Assembly (NCBI RefSeq): GCF_009913235.1
Contig: NZ_CP047897.1
Span: forward strand, 1,941,501-2,005,500
DNA length: 64,000 nucleotides
Source: Nibribacter ruber
GTDB lineage: Bacteria; Bacteroidota; Bacteroidia; Cytophagales; Hymenobacteraceae
Direction of reading: 5' to 3'
Below the pieces are notes generated by a model. That model was not told where the DNA came from, did no database searches, and worked only from the letters and a program-made list of their open reading frames with translations. Below are positions 6,592 through 13,637 of this stretch, one piece after another. Within the stretch, counting starts at the first letter, position 1. Every line of letters begins with the position of its first letter. Both the position numbers and the translations under genes were made by a program.

Positions 6592-7926
6592 TTACACATT
6601 CTGATTCTGGGGGATGGCATGCTGGGCGTAGAAGCGGTTCAGGGCGTCCTTTCCCAGCGGTTTGATTTTGGCTTCATGGAATCTGAAAAGCTCCAGAGGG
6701 CTTTTTGCCTGCAGGCGCTTGGGTGCCTTTCCTTTTTTGTACTGGGTCCACTCGGTACGGGCCTGACGAAGTGCGTTTTCCACCTGGTACTGCAGCTTCC
6801 AGACGTCGCGGTTCACCAGCCATTCGTGGGTTTTCTTAAAACCGCGCTCGTTCTCAAAGTCAAAGTAGCCGGAGCCAAGGCCAAAAAGCGGGAACGGAGC
6901 CGGTGGGTACTTGTCTGGGTTCTTCCGGAAGTAGGCAGCGGCGATGTCAATGCGCTCCATCAGTTCCTCATGGTAGGTTTCCCAGTCCTTGGCAGTCATC
7001 TGGGCGTTTTTGAATCCTCGGTAAATACCAGTGTAGATGGCGTTTTTGGCCATTTTGTGTTGCTCTGGGCTGAAGGTGGACTCTGGGTAGAGCATCTTGT
7101 GGGCATACACCCAGAACTGGATGATCATCTCCTCAAAACGTGGCGCCAGAGCCTTTTTCGGCGCCGCCGCCCCCCCAGTCGTAGCCACGCATGCCGCTTG
7201 GCCTGCTACAGGGCTGTCAGTGGCCTTCTCGCCAGAAACGGGAGCTAGTTGCGGCCCTATGTTGCCAGTCGTGTCGCAGGTGTTCCCAGCGGCTTCGCGT
7301 AGCAAGCCAGGCTGAGGCATCGCCTCTCCCTTATCCACACTGCTGATTTTATCTTTTAAAGTATCTTGTGTTCTACAGGATACATTAAGCGGAAGATTGT
7401 TCTTTATGAACCGCGCAGGGTGGGCGATATGGGTAGTTTCTGCTGGGGGTTCCTCGGCCGTGGGGGGGGCTGTTTCGTGGGCGTTCCACAGGATTTCGGG
7501 ACTTATCCACAGCTCAAAATTGGCGTAGGTGCCATGGAACTTGTAACCGGTGACCAAACCTACCTCGGCGCTCTTAAGCACGTTCAGGTGGCTTCTGATG
7601 GCTCTGTCTGAGAGGGTGCGGCGCGAGGCCAGCGTCACGCAGTTCATGCTAAGGCTGGGCAGCGTTCCCTCCTCGGTGATGGCCATGGCCACCACAGGCA
7701 CCTTTATTGCCTTGTGGTAGGCAGCAGCGTAGTCAAGGATCAAACGGACGCCGGTGGCCTCCAGATTGCCAGGTATAAGCTTCTTTTTGGTGTAGTAGGT
7801 AACCTCCTCGCCTTTCACCAGACGCTTGCGCTCAATGGTGGGCTGGGCAGCGTTCAGGCGCTGTACCAGCTTGTGCCAGTTTAGAAGGGCCGTCTTTGTC
7901 TCAATTCGTCTATTCTGCGTAATCAT
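6592..7926 (-). CDS. Putative phage replication initiator (winged-helix type)
   Basis: 444 aa. The N-terminal domain (about 1-150) looks like a winged helix: LILDYAAAYHKAIKVPVVAM, then ASRRTLSDRAIRSHLNVLKSAEVGLV as the recognition region. A Pro/Ala/Thr-rich linker (about 150-270) follows, then a helical C-terminal domain (MLYPESTFSPEQHKMAKNAI, ending in basic GKAPKRLQAKSPLELFRF). This domain plan, with DnaA boxes and an AT-rich tract inside the linker-coding DNA, resembles phage replication initiators of lambda-O style, but family membership is not proven. A run of eight Gs (7462-7469) codes for part of the linker. Confidence 0.55.
   Translation of the reverse strand: MITQNRRIETKTALLNWHKLVQRLNAAQPTIERKRLVKGEEVTYYTKKKLIPGNLEATGVRLILDYAAAYHKAIKVPVVAMAITEEGTLPSLSMNCVTLASRRTLSDRAIRSHLNVLKSAEVGLVTGYKFHGTYANFELWISPEILWNAHETAPPTAEEPPAETTHIAHPARFIKNNLPLNVSCRTQDTLKDKISSVDKGEAMPQPGLLREAAGNTCDTTGNIGPQLAPVSGEKATDSPVAGQAACVATTGGAAAPKKALAPRFEEMIIQFWVYAHKMLYPESTFSPEQHKMAKNAIYTGIYRGFKNAQMTAKDWETYHEELMERIDIAAAYFRKNPDKYPPAPFPLFGLGSGYFDFENERGFKKTHEWLVNRDVWKLQYQVENALRQARTEWTQYKKGKAPKRLQAKSPLELFRFHEAKIKPLGKDALNRFYAQHAIPQNQNV
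7331..7511. other. Candidate intragenic phage replication origin
   Basis: Two perfect DnaA boxes (TTATCCACA at 7331-7339 and 7503-7511) flank an AT-rich tract (about 7340-7410) inside the linker-coding part of the putative initiator gene. Phage lambda places its origin inside the O gene in the same way. No iterons were found by eye. Confidence 0.4.
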
Positions 7927-8025
7927 AACTGCTTGAATATCTGCTTGAATATTTGGCTGCGGCGGTGGCGGGTGATGTCGGGCGTGTCCTCCCTATTCAC
8001 CTGTTGCCACCGCCTGTTGCAGACC

Positions 8026-8154
8026 CTATTTCTTGATGATGATTTCCTTTGGTAAAAACCGGCAGCAGAAACTGCGTGCCTCTTTACCGCCAATGGCCAG
8101 CACCAGGCTGACCAGAAGCACGGCCATGAGCCGCTTGTAATTAGTTATGTTCAT
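8026..8154 (-). CDS. 42-aa membrane/secreted prophage peptide
   Basis: ATG at 8154 overlaps the TGA of the upstream 128-aa gene (ATGA), stop at 8026-8028. The product begins MNITNYKRLMAVLLVSLVLA, a short positive N-terminus followed by a hydrophobic stretch, then GGKEARSFCCRF with two adjacent Cys. It could be an inner-membrane peptide or a cleaved signal sequence. Coupling to the previous gene supports translation. Confidence 0.45.
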   Translation of the reverse strand: MNITNYKRLMAVLLVSLVLAIGGKEARSFCCRFLPKEIIIKK

Positions 8155-8537
8155 GCCTCATCCTGTTTAGAGTAGAGGCCCAGTTTCCCGTCTAAGTCGT
8201 TCCTGAAGCTGTACTGGTGGCCGCATGCGCAGGACAGCGTTCCGCTTGTAAGCTCTTGCCTAAATAATATTGACCTTCCTAATTGTTTGGAAAACAGGTA
8301 CCATTCTCCAAAGGCTTGAGAGAAAATGTAGCTGTTTCTCTTTTTGCAGCGGTTGTTGAGGCAGTTGAAAAGCACTGCGGTCCTGCTTCCGTTTTTGGTG
8401 GGGACGGCCACTGGCTTGATCCCCTGGATCCGGAGGTTATGGTCCTGGATCACCTTGATCTGCTCGCGGTCGCCGATGATGAGCGCGCGGTTGCGGATAA
8501 GATTGCGCTTCTGGGTACTGATTTGATTTGTTTCCAT
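8151..8537 (-). CDS. Zinc-ribbon-like prophage protein
   Basis: 128 aa, starting METNQISTQKRNLIRN. Two Cys pairs, CLNNRC in the middle and CACGH near the end, look like a split zinc ribbon, with an aromatic segment (YIFSQAFGEWYLFSKQLG) between. Probably a small DNA- or RNA-associated early protein. The start lies inside the end of the preceding ORF. Confidence 0.55.
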   Translation of the reverse strand: METNQISTQKRNLIRNRALIIGDREQIKVIQDHNLRIQGIKPVAVPTKNGSRTAVLFNCLNNRCKKRNSYIFSQAFGEWYLFSKQLGRSILFRQELTSGTLSCACGHQYSFRNDLDGKLGLYSKQDEA

Positions 8538-8776
8538 GGTAGTGTGGGTATGTGGTATTTGCTGTTGATGATGGCGGCCATTCTCTGGGCTTTCTTTCTG
8601 ATTGCCTCAGACCGTCTCCGCTCACGGCGCTGGTATTCGAAAAGGGTCTTCTTGGTGACCCCGAAGGCTTCTGGCACCTTGTGCCTTTTATCGCCCGGTC
8701 CCTCAGAGAAGCAGACGGCGGCTCTCAGCTGGTGGCTCTCCAGGCGTTTCAGAAAATCGCTAAGGCTGGCCTCCAT
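8450..8776 (-). CDS. Helical HTH-like prophage protein
   Basis: 108 aa, starting MEASLSDFLKRLESHQLRAA. The middle AFGVTKKTLFEYQRRERRRS could be an HTH followed by a basic helix. The last 29 codons overlap the 128-aa gene in another frame, and the Ser/Ala/Arg-rich end looks less protein-like, so the true product could be shorter. Its start overlaps the upstream gene by 17 bp, in line with an operon. Confidence 0.45.
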   Translation of the reverse strand: MEASLSDFLKRLESHQLRAAVCFSEGPGDKRHKVPEAFGVTKKTLFEYQRRERRRSEAIRKKAQRMAAIINSKYHIPTLPWKQIKSVPRSAILSATARSSSATASRSR

Positions 8777-8984
8777 CTCGGTTCTCTTTTTCCAGGAGCG
8801 CGATTTCCTCTCCCTTTCTCTCTATGGACTTTTGCAGGCCGGCCACCCGGGCGCAGGTCTCCTGGTACAGTCTGGGGGAGGCGACCGGGTGAATGGCCTC
8901 GCGCAGGGTGACGGCGTGGCATGCCTCCTCCTCCAGGAACTCGCGGTCGCGCCTAAGAATGCGCAGCTTCTCTGCTAACTCCAT
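8760..8984 (-). CDS. Small coiled-coil prophage protein
   Basis: 74 aa, starting MELAEKLRILRRDREFLEEE. Heptad-like Leu/Ile spacing through both halves (VAGLQKSIERKGEEIALLEK) points to a coiled coil. It overlaps both neighbours (8953-9321 upstream, 8450-8776 downstream). Function unknown. Confidence 0.55.
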   Translation of the reverse strand: MELAEKLRILRRDREFLEEEACHAVTLREAIHPVASPRLYQETCARVAGLQKSIERKGEEIALLEKENRDGGQP

Positions 8985-9321
8985 TGCTTTCTAAGTTCTC
9001 AAGTCCAACAATGCGCAGGTCCAGCGCCTCAATGTCACAGTCCAGCCGGGCCACGATGGAATAGAAGTCCAGCTCGGTGATGCGGCCGGCCTTGCAGTCC
9101 TCCAGCAGCAGGTGCTTCTCCTGCAGGTAGATGCCCTTCAGTCTCTGCACCAGTCTGAGGATGGGTCTCAGCGGCAGCGCGTCCAGCTGCTCCAGGTAGA
9201 ACTCCTCATGCGTACAGTCCGGGCAGACCTCAACGCTGCGGTCCTCTCCCATTGGTATCTCTACCATTTGCTTCTGGCTTCCCTTCCAGCCACAGGCGGT
9301 GCACTCGATTTTTGCTTCCAT
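8953..9321 (-). CDS. Zinc-ribbon coiled-coil prophage protein
   Basis: 122 aa, starting MEAKIECTACGWKGSQ. CTACGW and CPDC form a clear four-Cys zinc ribbon in residues 7-36, followed by a long helical part (LRLVQRLKGIYLQEKHLLLE). Such proteins are often DNA-binding or adaptor proteins in phage early operons. It overlaps the next gene by 32 bp. Confidence 0.6.
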   Translation of the reverse strand: MEAKIECTACGWKGSQKQMVEIPMGEDRSVEVCPDCTHEEFYLEQLDALPLRPILRLVQRLKGIYLQEKHLLLEDCKAGRITELDFYSIVARLDCDIEALDLRIVGLENLESNGVSREAAHS

Positions 9322-9333
9322 GGGTAAAATAGG

Positions 9334-9570
9334 TTAGATAGCTAGCGTAAGGTCTGCAAGAACATTACCTGCGGCTTGAGTGAATTCCTGCTCTTCAATC
9401 TCGGTGACGGGTTTATCCAGATAGTTTACAATGTCTTTGGTGTCTAGGACATTGATCAGCCCCTGTCCAGGCTTTTTGAGAACATGAATGGTATTACTTA
9501 GAGTCTGCTTGTAGTAGTGAGTGCCACCGGAACGCAGACAAGGGTAAGCGTCTTTAAAGAATTTTAGCAT
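9334..9570 (-). CDS. Small prophage protein of unknown function
   Basis: 78 aa, starting MLKFFKDAYPCLRSGGTHYY, then a Lys/Val-rich strand (TIHVLKKPGQGLINVLDTKD) and an acidic C-terminal helix. Soluble, no motif recognised. It sits 12 bp upstream of the zinc-ribbon gene in the same operon. Confidence 0.55.
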   Translation of the reverse strand: MLKFFKDAYPCLRSGGTHYYKQTLSNTIHVLKKPGQGLINVLDTKDIVNYLDKPVTEIEEQEFTQAAGNVLADLTLAI

Positions 9571-9585
9571 GGCTATTTATTTAAG

Positions 9586-10152
9586 TTAAAATCTCAGTTG
9601 TGGCGCCAGAATCGGCATTTTGATGATGTTGAACAGGTCTTTCTCCTCTGGTACCGGAAAGGGCTTGCCGTTCTTGTAGAGGGTGCCGCCCTTGCTGTGG
9701 AACCCGTACTTGACCCACTGGCAGGCCAGCTTCTGGTGGGAGAACTCCGCGGAGCCGGTGCGTATGGCGTAGATCAGGCCCCAGTTCTCGCGGGTGGCGG
9801 TGAAGATGTCAATCTTCAGGTCTTTGCTGGGTATGTAGCCCTTGAACCATTTGGCGGTGGGCTTGAGGGGCCACTCTATGATGTCTGTGGTGTTGGGCTT
9901 TATCCACTGGACCCTTTCTATTTTTCTGAGCGCCTCATAGAGCATGTTGGTCATGGGGCCGGTTCCGCTGGGTACGCCGAAGAAGTCGGTGGGCGCGGGT
10001 AGCGTCTCATACCTTGGGATCGCCACCAACTCAATGTCGTTCACCTCGGGCTTTTCCCTTCTGATGGAGCCGGCCACCTCTATTCTGAGGCAGGACTCAC
10101 GCAGGTGGCGGGTGAACCACTCTGCTATTCTTCTGGCTTCGGCTAGCTGCAT
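9586..10152 (-). CDS. Minimal Pol X-like nucleotidyltransferase
   Basis: 188 aa from the ATG at 10152 (MQLAEARRIAEWF); a start at 10194 overlapping the upstream gene is possible. VAGSIRREKPEVNDIELV matches the GSxRR...DIE nucleotidyltransferase motif of DNA polymerase family X, and LKIDIFTATRENWGLIYAIR matches the third-carboxylate strand and following helix of the palm. The region after it (TGSAEFSHQKLACQWVKYGF) matches the thumb. The 8-kDa, fingers and PHP domains of cellular Pol X are absent. Role in phage DNA end processing or repair is inferred. Family call is good. Confidence 0.75.
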   Translation of the reverse strand: MQLAEARRIAEWFTRHLRESCLRIEVAGSIRREKPEVNDIELVAIPRYETLPAPTDFFGVPSGTGPMTNMLYEALRKIERVQWIKPNTTDIIEWPLKPTAKWFKGYIPSKDLKIDIFTATRENWGLIYAIRTGSAEFSHQKLACQWVKYGFHSKGGTLYKNGKPFPVPEEKDLFNIIKMPILAPQLRF

Positions 10153-10156
10153 GGCG

Positions 10157-10489
10157 TTAGGCGGTTTTGCGGCGCTGCACCTGCGGTTCGACATCCTTTA
10201 CCTGCCCGAACCTGATCACCTCGCTCCGGAGGGCGCGCAGATCGCCGTGGCTGAACTCGGCGTGCTCCAGTTTCACAGGGTAGCCGAAGCGGTCTTTCTT
10301 GCCCTCGTTCATCCATTTGCGGACGGTGGCCTGGCTGTGCTTGGTGAATTCCGCAATCTCCTTCACCGTCATGTAGCGGTCGTTGAGCTTGGCCAGCTCA
10401 GGTGCCACCAATGACATGATGCTCTGGAGTATCTCCTCTTTAGCGATGGCGATGTCGCCCTTCATTGCTATCTGATTCAAGTCTACCAT
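10157..10489 (-). CDS. Excisionase-like HTH protein
   Basis: 110 aa. After a helical N-terminus, MTVKEIAEFTKHSQATVRKW (from about residue 40) is a MerR/excisionase-type winged HTH: a helper strand, a turn at KHS and the recognition helix QATVRKWMNEG. Proteins of this shape act as DNA-binding accessory factors for phage recombination or as early regulators. Here it sits second in the leftward operon after the Cro-like gene. Confidence 0.7.
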   Translation of the reverse strand: MVDLNQIAMKGDIAIAKEEILQSIMSLVAPELAKLNDRYMTVKEIAEFTKHSQATVRKWMNEGKKDRFGYPVKLEHAEFSHGDLRALRSEVIRFGQVKDVEPQVQRRKTA

Positions 10490-10556
10490 GTGGAGTGGGT
10501 GTGTATAAATTCTTGATTTAATTGGAACTATTTAAGACACTTCGGAACGGTTTGTG

Positions 10557-10775
10557 TTATCTGGGCTGTACAGATGCCTGCTCCAACAATTGCTTCCTGG
10601 ACTCGGCTATCTTTTTGGCGGCCTCAAAGATTTTGGCCCCCTTGTTTTTGGCGTGGTTCCTTCTGCCGCTCATCACCGACATGATGGTGCTTTTAGAGGT
10701 ACCCGGAACCAGCTCCCTGATTACCTGGTAGTCCCCGCCACGAAGCCATTGTTTTATTTCTGTAAGGTTTTCCAT
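10557..10775 (-). CDS. Cro-like early regulator
   Basis: 72 aa, starting MENLTEIKQWLRGGDYQVI. The segment STIMSVMSGRRNHAKNKGAK is a compact HTH, followed by a basic helix (FEAAKKIAESRKQLLEQ). It is the first gene of the leftward operon and diverges from the repressor gene at 10898, the classical Cro position. Small HTH proteins of this type are common in Bacteroidota phages. Confidence 0.7.
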   Translation of the reverse strand: MENLTEIKQWLRGGDYQVIRELVPGTSKSTIMSVMSGRRNHAKNKGAKIFEAAKKIAESRKQLLEQASVQPR

Positions 10776-10897
10776 ACTTTGTGAATGCTTTACTGTACAA
10801 TACTATCATATTTTCAAGTTGGTTGCAAATATTCACTAATATATTTTCACCATTATTTGTACAAGCCCTGATACACAACCAGTTAAAAACAAAAATT
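10776..10897. promoter_or_regulatory. Divergent lysogeny control region
   Basis: This 122-bp AT-rich region between the Cro-like and repressor genes holds an inverted pair (TTGTGAATGC near 10789, ATATTCACTAA near 10840) and two TGTACAA words (10794-10800 and 10858-10864). A third TTGTACA copy lies at 11298-11304, upstream of the next cargo gene. These are candidate repressor operators; promoter boxes are not clear-cut. Confidence 0.55.
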
Positions 10898-11281
10898 ATG
10901 TTACTTGGAGAGAGAGTAAAACAGGAGATTGCTAAATCTTCATTCAAAACTGAAGAGATAGCAGAGGAGATAGGGATTACAGCCAACAACCTTTACAGGC
11001 TGTACAAAAAGGATTCCTTTGAAATAAAGTACCTGCTAAAAATCTGCGAATTGCTTAACCTCCCAGTTAGCCACTTTATTGACGCACCAAATAATATCTC
11101 CAACTCTGGCCAAATACAGGCAGCCAAGCAGGTGGGGAAGAACAATCAGACAATTAGCCTTGGAGGAGAAAGTAGCTTTGACCTGAAGCACCAATTAGAA
11201 TTGTGCCAAGTAGAGAAGGCAAGCCTTGAGCAAAGGCTAAAGGATAAGGAAGAATTAATTGAGGTGCTAAGAAGTAAGTAG
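10898..11281 (+). CDS. XRE-type phage repressor
   Basis: 127 aa from the ATG at 10898 (MLLGERVKQEIAKSSFKTEE); the reading frame is open further upstream, but that part lies in the operator region. The HTH is TEEIAEEIGITANNLYRLYK, followed by KYLLKICELLNLPVSHF as in XRE proteins. The C-terminus has a Ser/Gly linker and a coiled coil (LELCQVEKASLEQRLKDKEE) for oligomerisation, rather than a LexA-like cleavage domain. So induction is probably not by RecA self-cleavage. Divergent from the Cro-like gene. Confidence 0.75.
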   Translation: MLLGERVKQEIAKSSFKTEEIAEEIGITANNLYRLYKKDSFEIKYLLKICELLNLPVSHFIDAPNNISNSGQIQAAKQVGKNNQTISLGGESSFDLKHQLELCQVEKASLEQRLKDKEELIEVLRSK

Positions 11282-11365
11282 GCGTTTACCTTTTGAATTG
11301 TACAGTTATTAAAGATTGAATCACCTTAAACACAAACTATAGATTAAACCCTTACTAAACCCTTT

Positions 11366-12055
11366 ATGAAAAACTTCGGCAAAATCATTGGTGGGTTGTT
11401 CCTTGCCATTATTGCGTTACTCTTTATCGGCTACTTGAGTGATGATGAAACAAAAACAGCTTCTTCCCCAGAAAATAAGAAAGCCCAAAGCGCCTCTTTG
11501 ACACCATCAGATGCTAATGATGCCGAGTCAATCAAACTAAAAGAAGAGAGGATCGCGTCCGCTAAGAAGCAAATAATAGCACTCAAGAAAAGCTTTCATC
11601 ATGACAAGGACGAAATGAGCGGTCGCGGCTGGTATGACCATAAGGTATGGGGCAAGGGCTATCCTGAAAAAAATGCCTTAACCTGCACTGTGTTTGACAG
11701 CGGTCACATTATGCTGCGCTCTTTTTACACAGGAGATGACTGGTTATTTCACGAGAGTGTTAGTGTAAAAGTTGGTGAAGAAAGAATAGATTCTGATGCA
11801 ATCCCTTCATATGATGACAGCAACCGCCGTGATAATTCTGGTGGCACTGTATGGGAATCAATCACCTACGATTCAGATGAAGAGAATGGCATAATTGCGC
11901 TTATTGCTCAAAATGTTGAAAAGAAAATACTGGTTAGACTGAATGGAGACCAGTATTACAAAGATATTACTCTGACAAAAATAGAAAAGCAAGCAATTGC
12001 TGACGCTTATAGATTGTCAAATCTCATCAAAACCGCTAACGGCGAAGACATTTAA
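11366..12055 (+). CDS. Membrane-anchored cargo protein next to repressor
   Basis: 229 aa. The N-terminus MKNFGKIIGGLFLAIIALLF is a TM or signal anchor followed by a low-complexity Ser/Lys linker, a coiled region (EERIASAKKQIIALKKSF) and a folded beta-rich domain (about 100-180: GRGWYDHKVWGKGYPEKN, DSGHIMLRSFYTGDDWLFHE). It lies in the AT-rich cargo block immediately downstream of the repressor, preceded by a TTGTACA word. Genes at this spot in prophages are often expressed in the lysogen and block superinfection. That role is inference; I do not recognise the family with certainty. Confidence 0.6.
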   Translation: MKNFGKIIGGLFLAIIALLFIGYLSDDETKTASSPENKKAQSASLTPSDANDAESIKLKEERIASAKKQIIALKKSFHHDKDEMSGRGWYDHKVWGKGYPEKNALTCTVFDSGHIMLRSFYTGDDWLFHESVSVKVGEERIDSDAIPSYDDSNRRDNSGGTVWESITYDSDEENGIIALIAQNVEKKILVRLNGDQYYKDITLTKIEKQAIADAYRLSNLIKTANGEDI

Positions 12056-12058
12056 TTC

Positions 12059-12096
12059 CGTTTTTGGCCTGTTTTCTGGAAAACAGGCCAAAAATC
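12059..12096. repeat. Dispersed palindrome, near-perfect copy
   Basis: TTTTTGGCCTGTTTTC and GAAAACAGGCCAAAAA form a perfect 16-bp stem round a TG centre. It directly follows the 229-aa gene and is probably its terminator. It is the only well-conserved copy inside the prophage. Confidence 0.85.
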
Positions 12097-12108
12097 ATCC
12101 CCTCTCCT

Positions 12109-12240
12109 ATGCCAAAGTTTAACCTACCCTGTGACCGCTGGGAGTGGCGGGAGCTCGGCAACAAGATCCTGGCCGTGATAGCCGCCGCGTCTCTTATTGG
12201 CTGGCTGATCAGCAAGGCCTGGGAGTGGCTTTTTAACTAA
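12109..12240 (+). CDS. 43-aa membrane peptide
   Basis: ATG at 12109, TAA at 12238-12240. The product begins MPKFNLPCDRWEWRELGNK and continues with a hydrophobic TM stretch (ILAVIAAASLIGWLI), ending AWEWLFN. It is Trp-rich at both membrane borders. It sits 10 bp upstream of the membrane-protein gene of the GHKL/STAS trio and may be part of that operon. Small one-TM peptides occur in holin-like and toxin roles, but nothing here decides. Confidence 0.5.
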   Translation: MPKFNLPCDRWEWRELGNKILAVIAAASLIGWLISKAWEWLFN

Positions 12241-12250
12241 AATCAGTCTA

Positions 12251-12697
12251 ATGGAAAAGGATGTAGCAGAACTAATTATACAACATGTAGAAAATCTTAA
12301 AAGCCTTTCAGTAGGCTTGATAGCCCTACTTGTTGTTAACATACTAGGATTACTAGGACGATTTTGGGTAGAGGGAGTTTTGAAGAATAGGGATATCAAA
12401 ATAAACAAGGCGGCAATTATCAATAACAGAAAGGTAACAGTTCAAGAAAGTCTTTACCATTTATTTGATAGCCTATCCTTAATCAACCCTTATGATGCTC
12501 AAGAACTATCAATAAAAATTGTAGAGACTGATATGTTTATCAGGAAAAATAGCCTATTCCTCGATACTAGAATTCACAACATCTCTATTGCTTTGCTAGA
12601 TTATTTTAAAGAGGTCCAAGTCCAACCTCGGAAAAAGGATATAAAGTATGAATTTGATCATCTAGACATGTATACAGATGAGTTCACAAAATTTTAA
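12251..12697 (+). CDS. Membrane subunit of GHKL/STAS trio
   Basis: 148 aa. One TM helix near the N-terminus (SVGLIALLVVNILGLLGRFW, about 20-39) is followed by a cytoplasmic part of about 105 aa with alternating hydrophobic and charged residues (QESLYHLFDSLSLINPYDAQ, FIRKNSLFLDTRIHNI). Its last 20 bp overlap the ATPase gene in another frame, so translation is probably coupled. By position it could anchor or sense for the ATPase and STAS-like proteins. Family not recognised. Confidence 0.65.
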   Translation: MEKDVAELIIQHVENLKSLSVGLIALLVVNILGLLGRFWVEGVLKNRDIKINKAAIINNRKVTVQESLYHLFDSLSLINPYDAQELSIKIVETDMFIRKNSLFLDTRIHNISIALLDYFKEVQVQPRKKDIKYEFDHLDMYTDEFTKF

Positions 12698-13637
12698 AAG
12701 ATTAATTAGTGCTCCTAAACATTTTACAAATGCCAACATTTTTGATTTTATAAACTCCTGTGAACCAATATTTTCGTTAAAAAACAAGCAAGAGTCTGGG
12801 TTTGGGCTTAATATTAGTAAGATTGAACAAGCTTCTATGCTGGGAGTGTTGTTGATTTACAAAATCATGGACTTTGCTTTTGCGAATAATTGCTTTTCGC
12901 AGCCAACTTTACTTTATAATCCTGATTCGGATAATGTACTTGACAAGTATGGTTTTAAAAAACTAGTACATGCTCTGATGGCTAATTCCAAAGAAGAGGA
13001 AAAGGAAATGAGTAATCTTAAAATTTCCTACAAAGATAATTTCATCATTGCACCACAGGCTTTACTAAGAAAAAAACAATACAATCACAATTCATTAAAT
13101 TGGCAGTATTACCCGTTAATTGAGCAGTACTATAGTGAAAATAAAAAAGCAGTGTCAATGATACTCCTTTCCTTCTCAGAGATACTCTTGAACTTTTGGG
13201 AACATGCAGTTGATGACACGAAGTCCATAATAGTGGCGAATGGGAATAGTCAAAAAATAGAAATTGCTTGTGCAGACACAGGTAACGGCATAATTACTAC
13301 CTTGGGAAAGAGTTTGTCTACCAAGAACTTAGACCCTGAAAAAATACTATTAGAAGCTGTAAAAAAGGGAGTTACATCAAAAAAATTAACCAATCACATG
13401 GGATATGGTTTGTGGATTTTAGATGAGATTGCCACAAAAACCAAGGGGAGGCTTCAGATCATATCCCAAGGAGCAACTTATTCCAATAGTGGAGGTAGGA
13501 AGAAAGTGAGGAGATGTGGTTATTGGCAGGGAAGCATTGTATATCTATCTTTACCCATTGCTAATGCTGTATCATTAACAGACATCCTTCCAGAGGATGT
13601 TAAAACAAGAGGCACCATTCAAATCAATTTTGCATGA
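12678..13637 (+). CDS. GHKL-type ATPase with N-terminal STAS-like region
   Basis: 319 aa. The C-terminal half is a GHKL (histidine-kinase-type) ATPase: N box SEILLNFWEHAVDD (about 167-180, with E, N and H), G1 box ADTGNGI (199-205) and G2 box GYGLWI (242-247), then a closing beta-strand part. There is no phospho-acceptor His domain. The N-terminal 110 aa (KIEQASMLGVLLIYKIMDFA) looks like a STAS-type fold. The stop overlaps the ATG of the STAS-like gene (ATGA). Paired GHKL and STAS proteins elsewhere form anti-sigma/anti-anti-sigma switches. The domain call is strong; the biological role is open. Confidence 0.8.
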   Translation: MSSQNFKRLISAPKHFTNANIFDFINSCEPIFSLKNKQESGFGLNISKIEQASMLGVLLIYKIMDFAFANNCFSQPTLLYNPDSDNVLDKYGFKKLVHALMANSKEEEKEMSNLKISYKDNFIIAPQALLRKKQYNHNSLNWQYYPLIEQYYSENKKAVSMILLSFSEILLNFWEHAVDDTKSIIVANGNSQKIEIACADTGNGIITTLGKSLSTKNLDPEKILLEAVKKGVTSKKLTNHMGYGLWILDEIATKTKGRLQIISQGATYSNSGGRKKVRRCGYWQGSIVYLSLPIANAVSLTDILPEDVKTRGTIQINFA

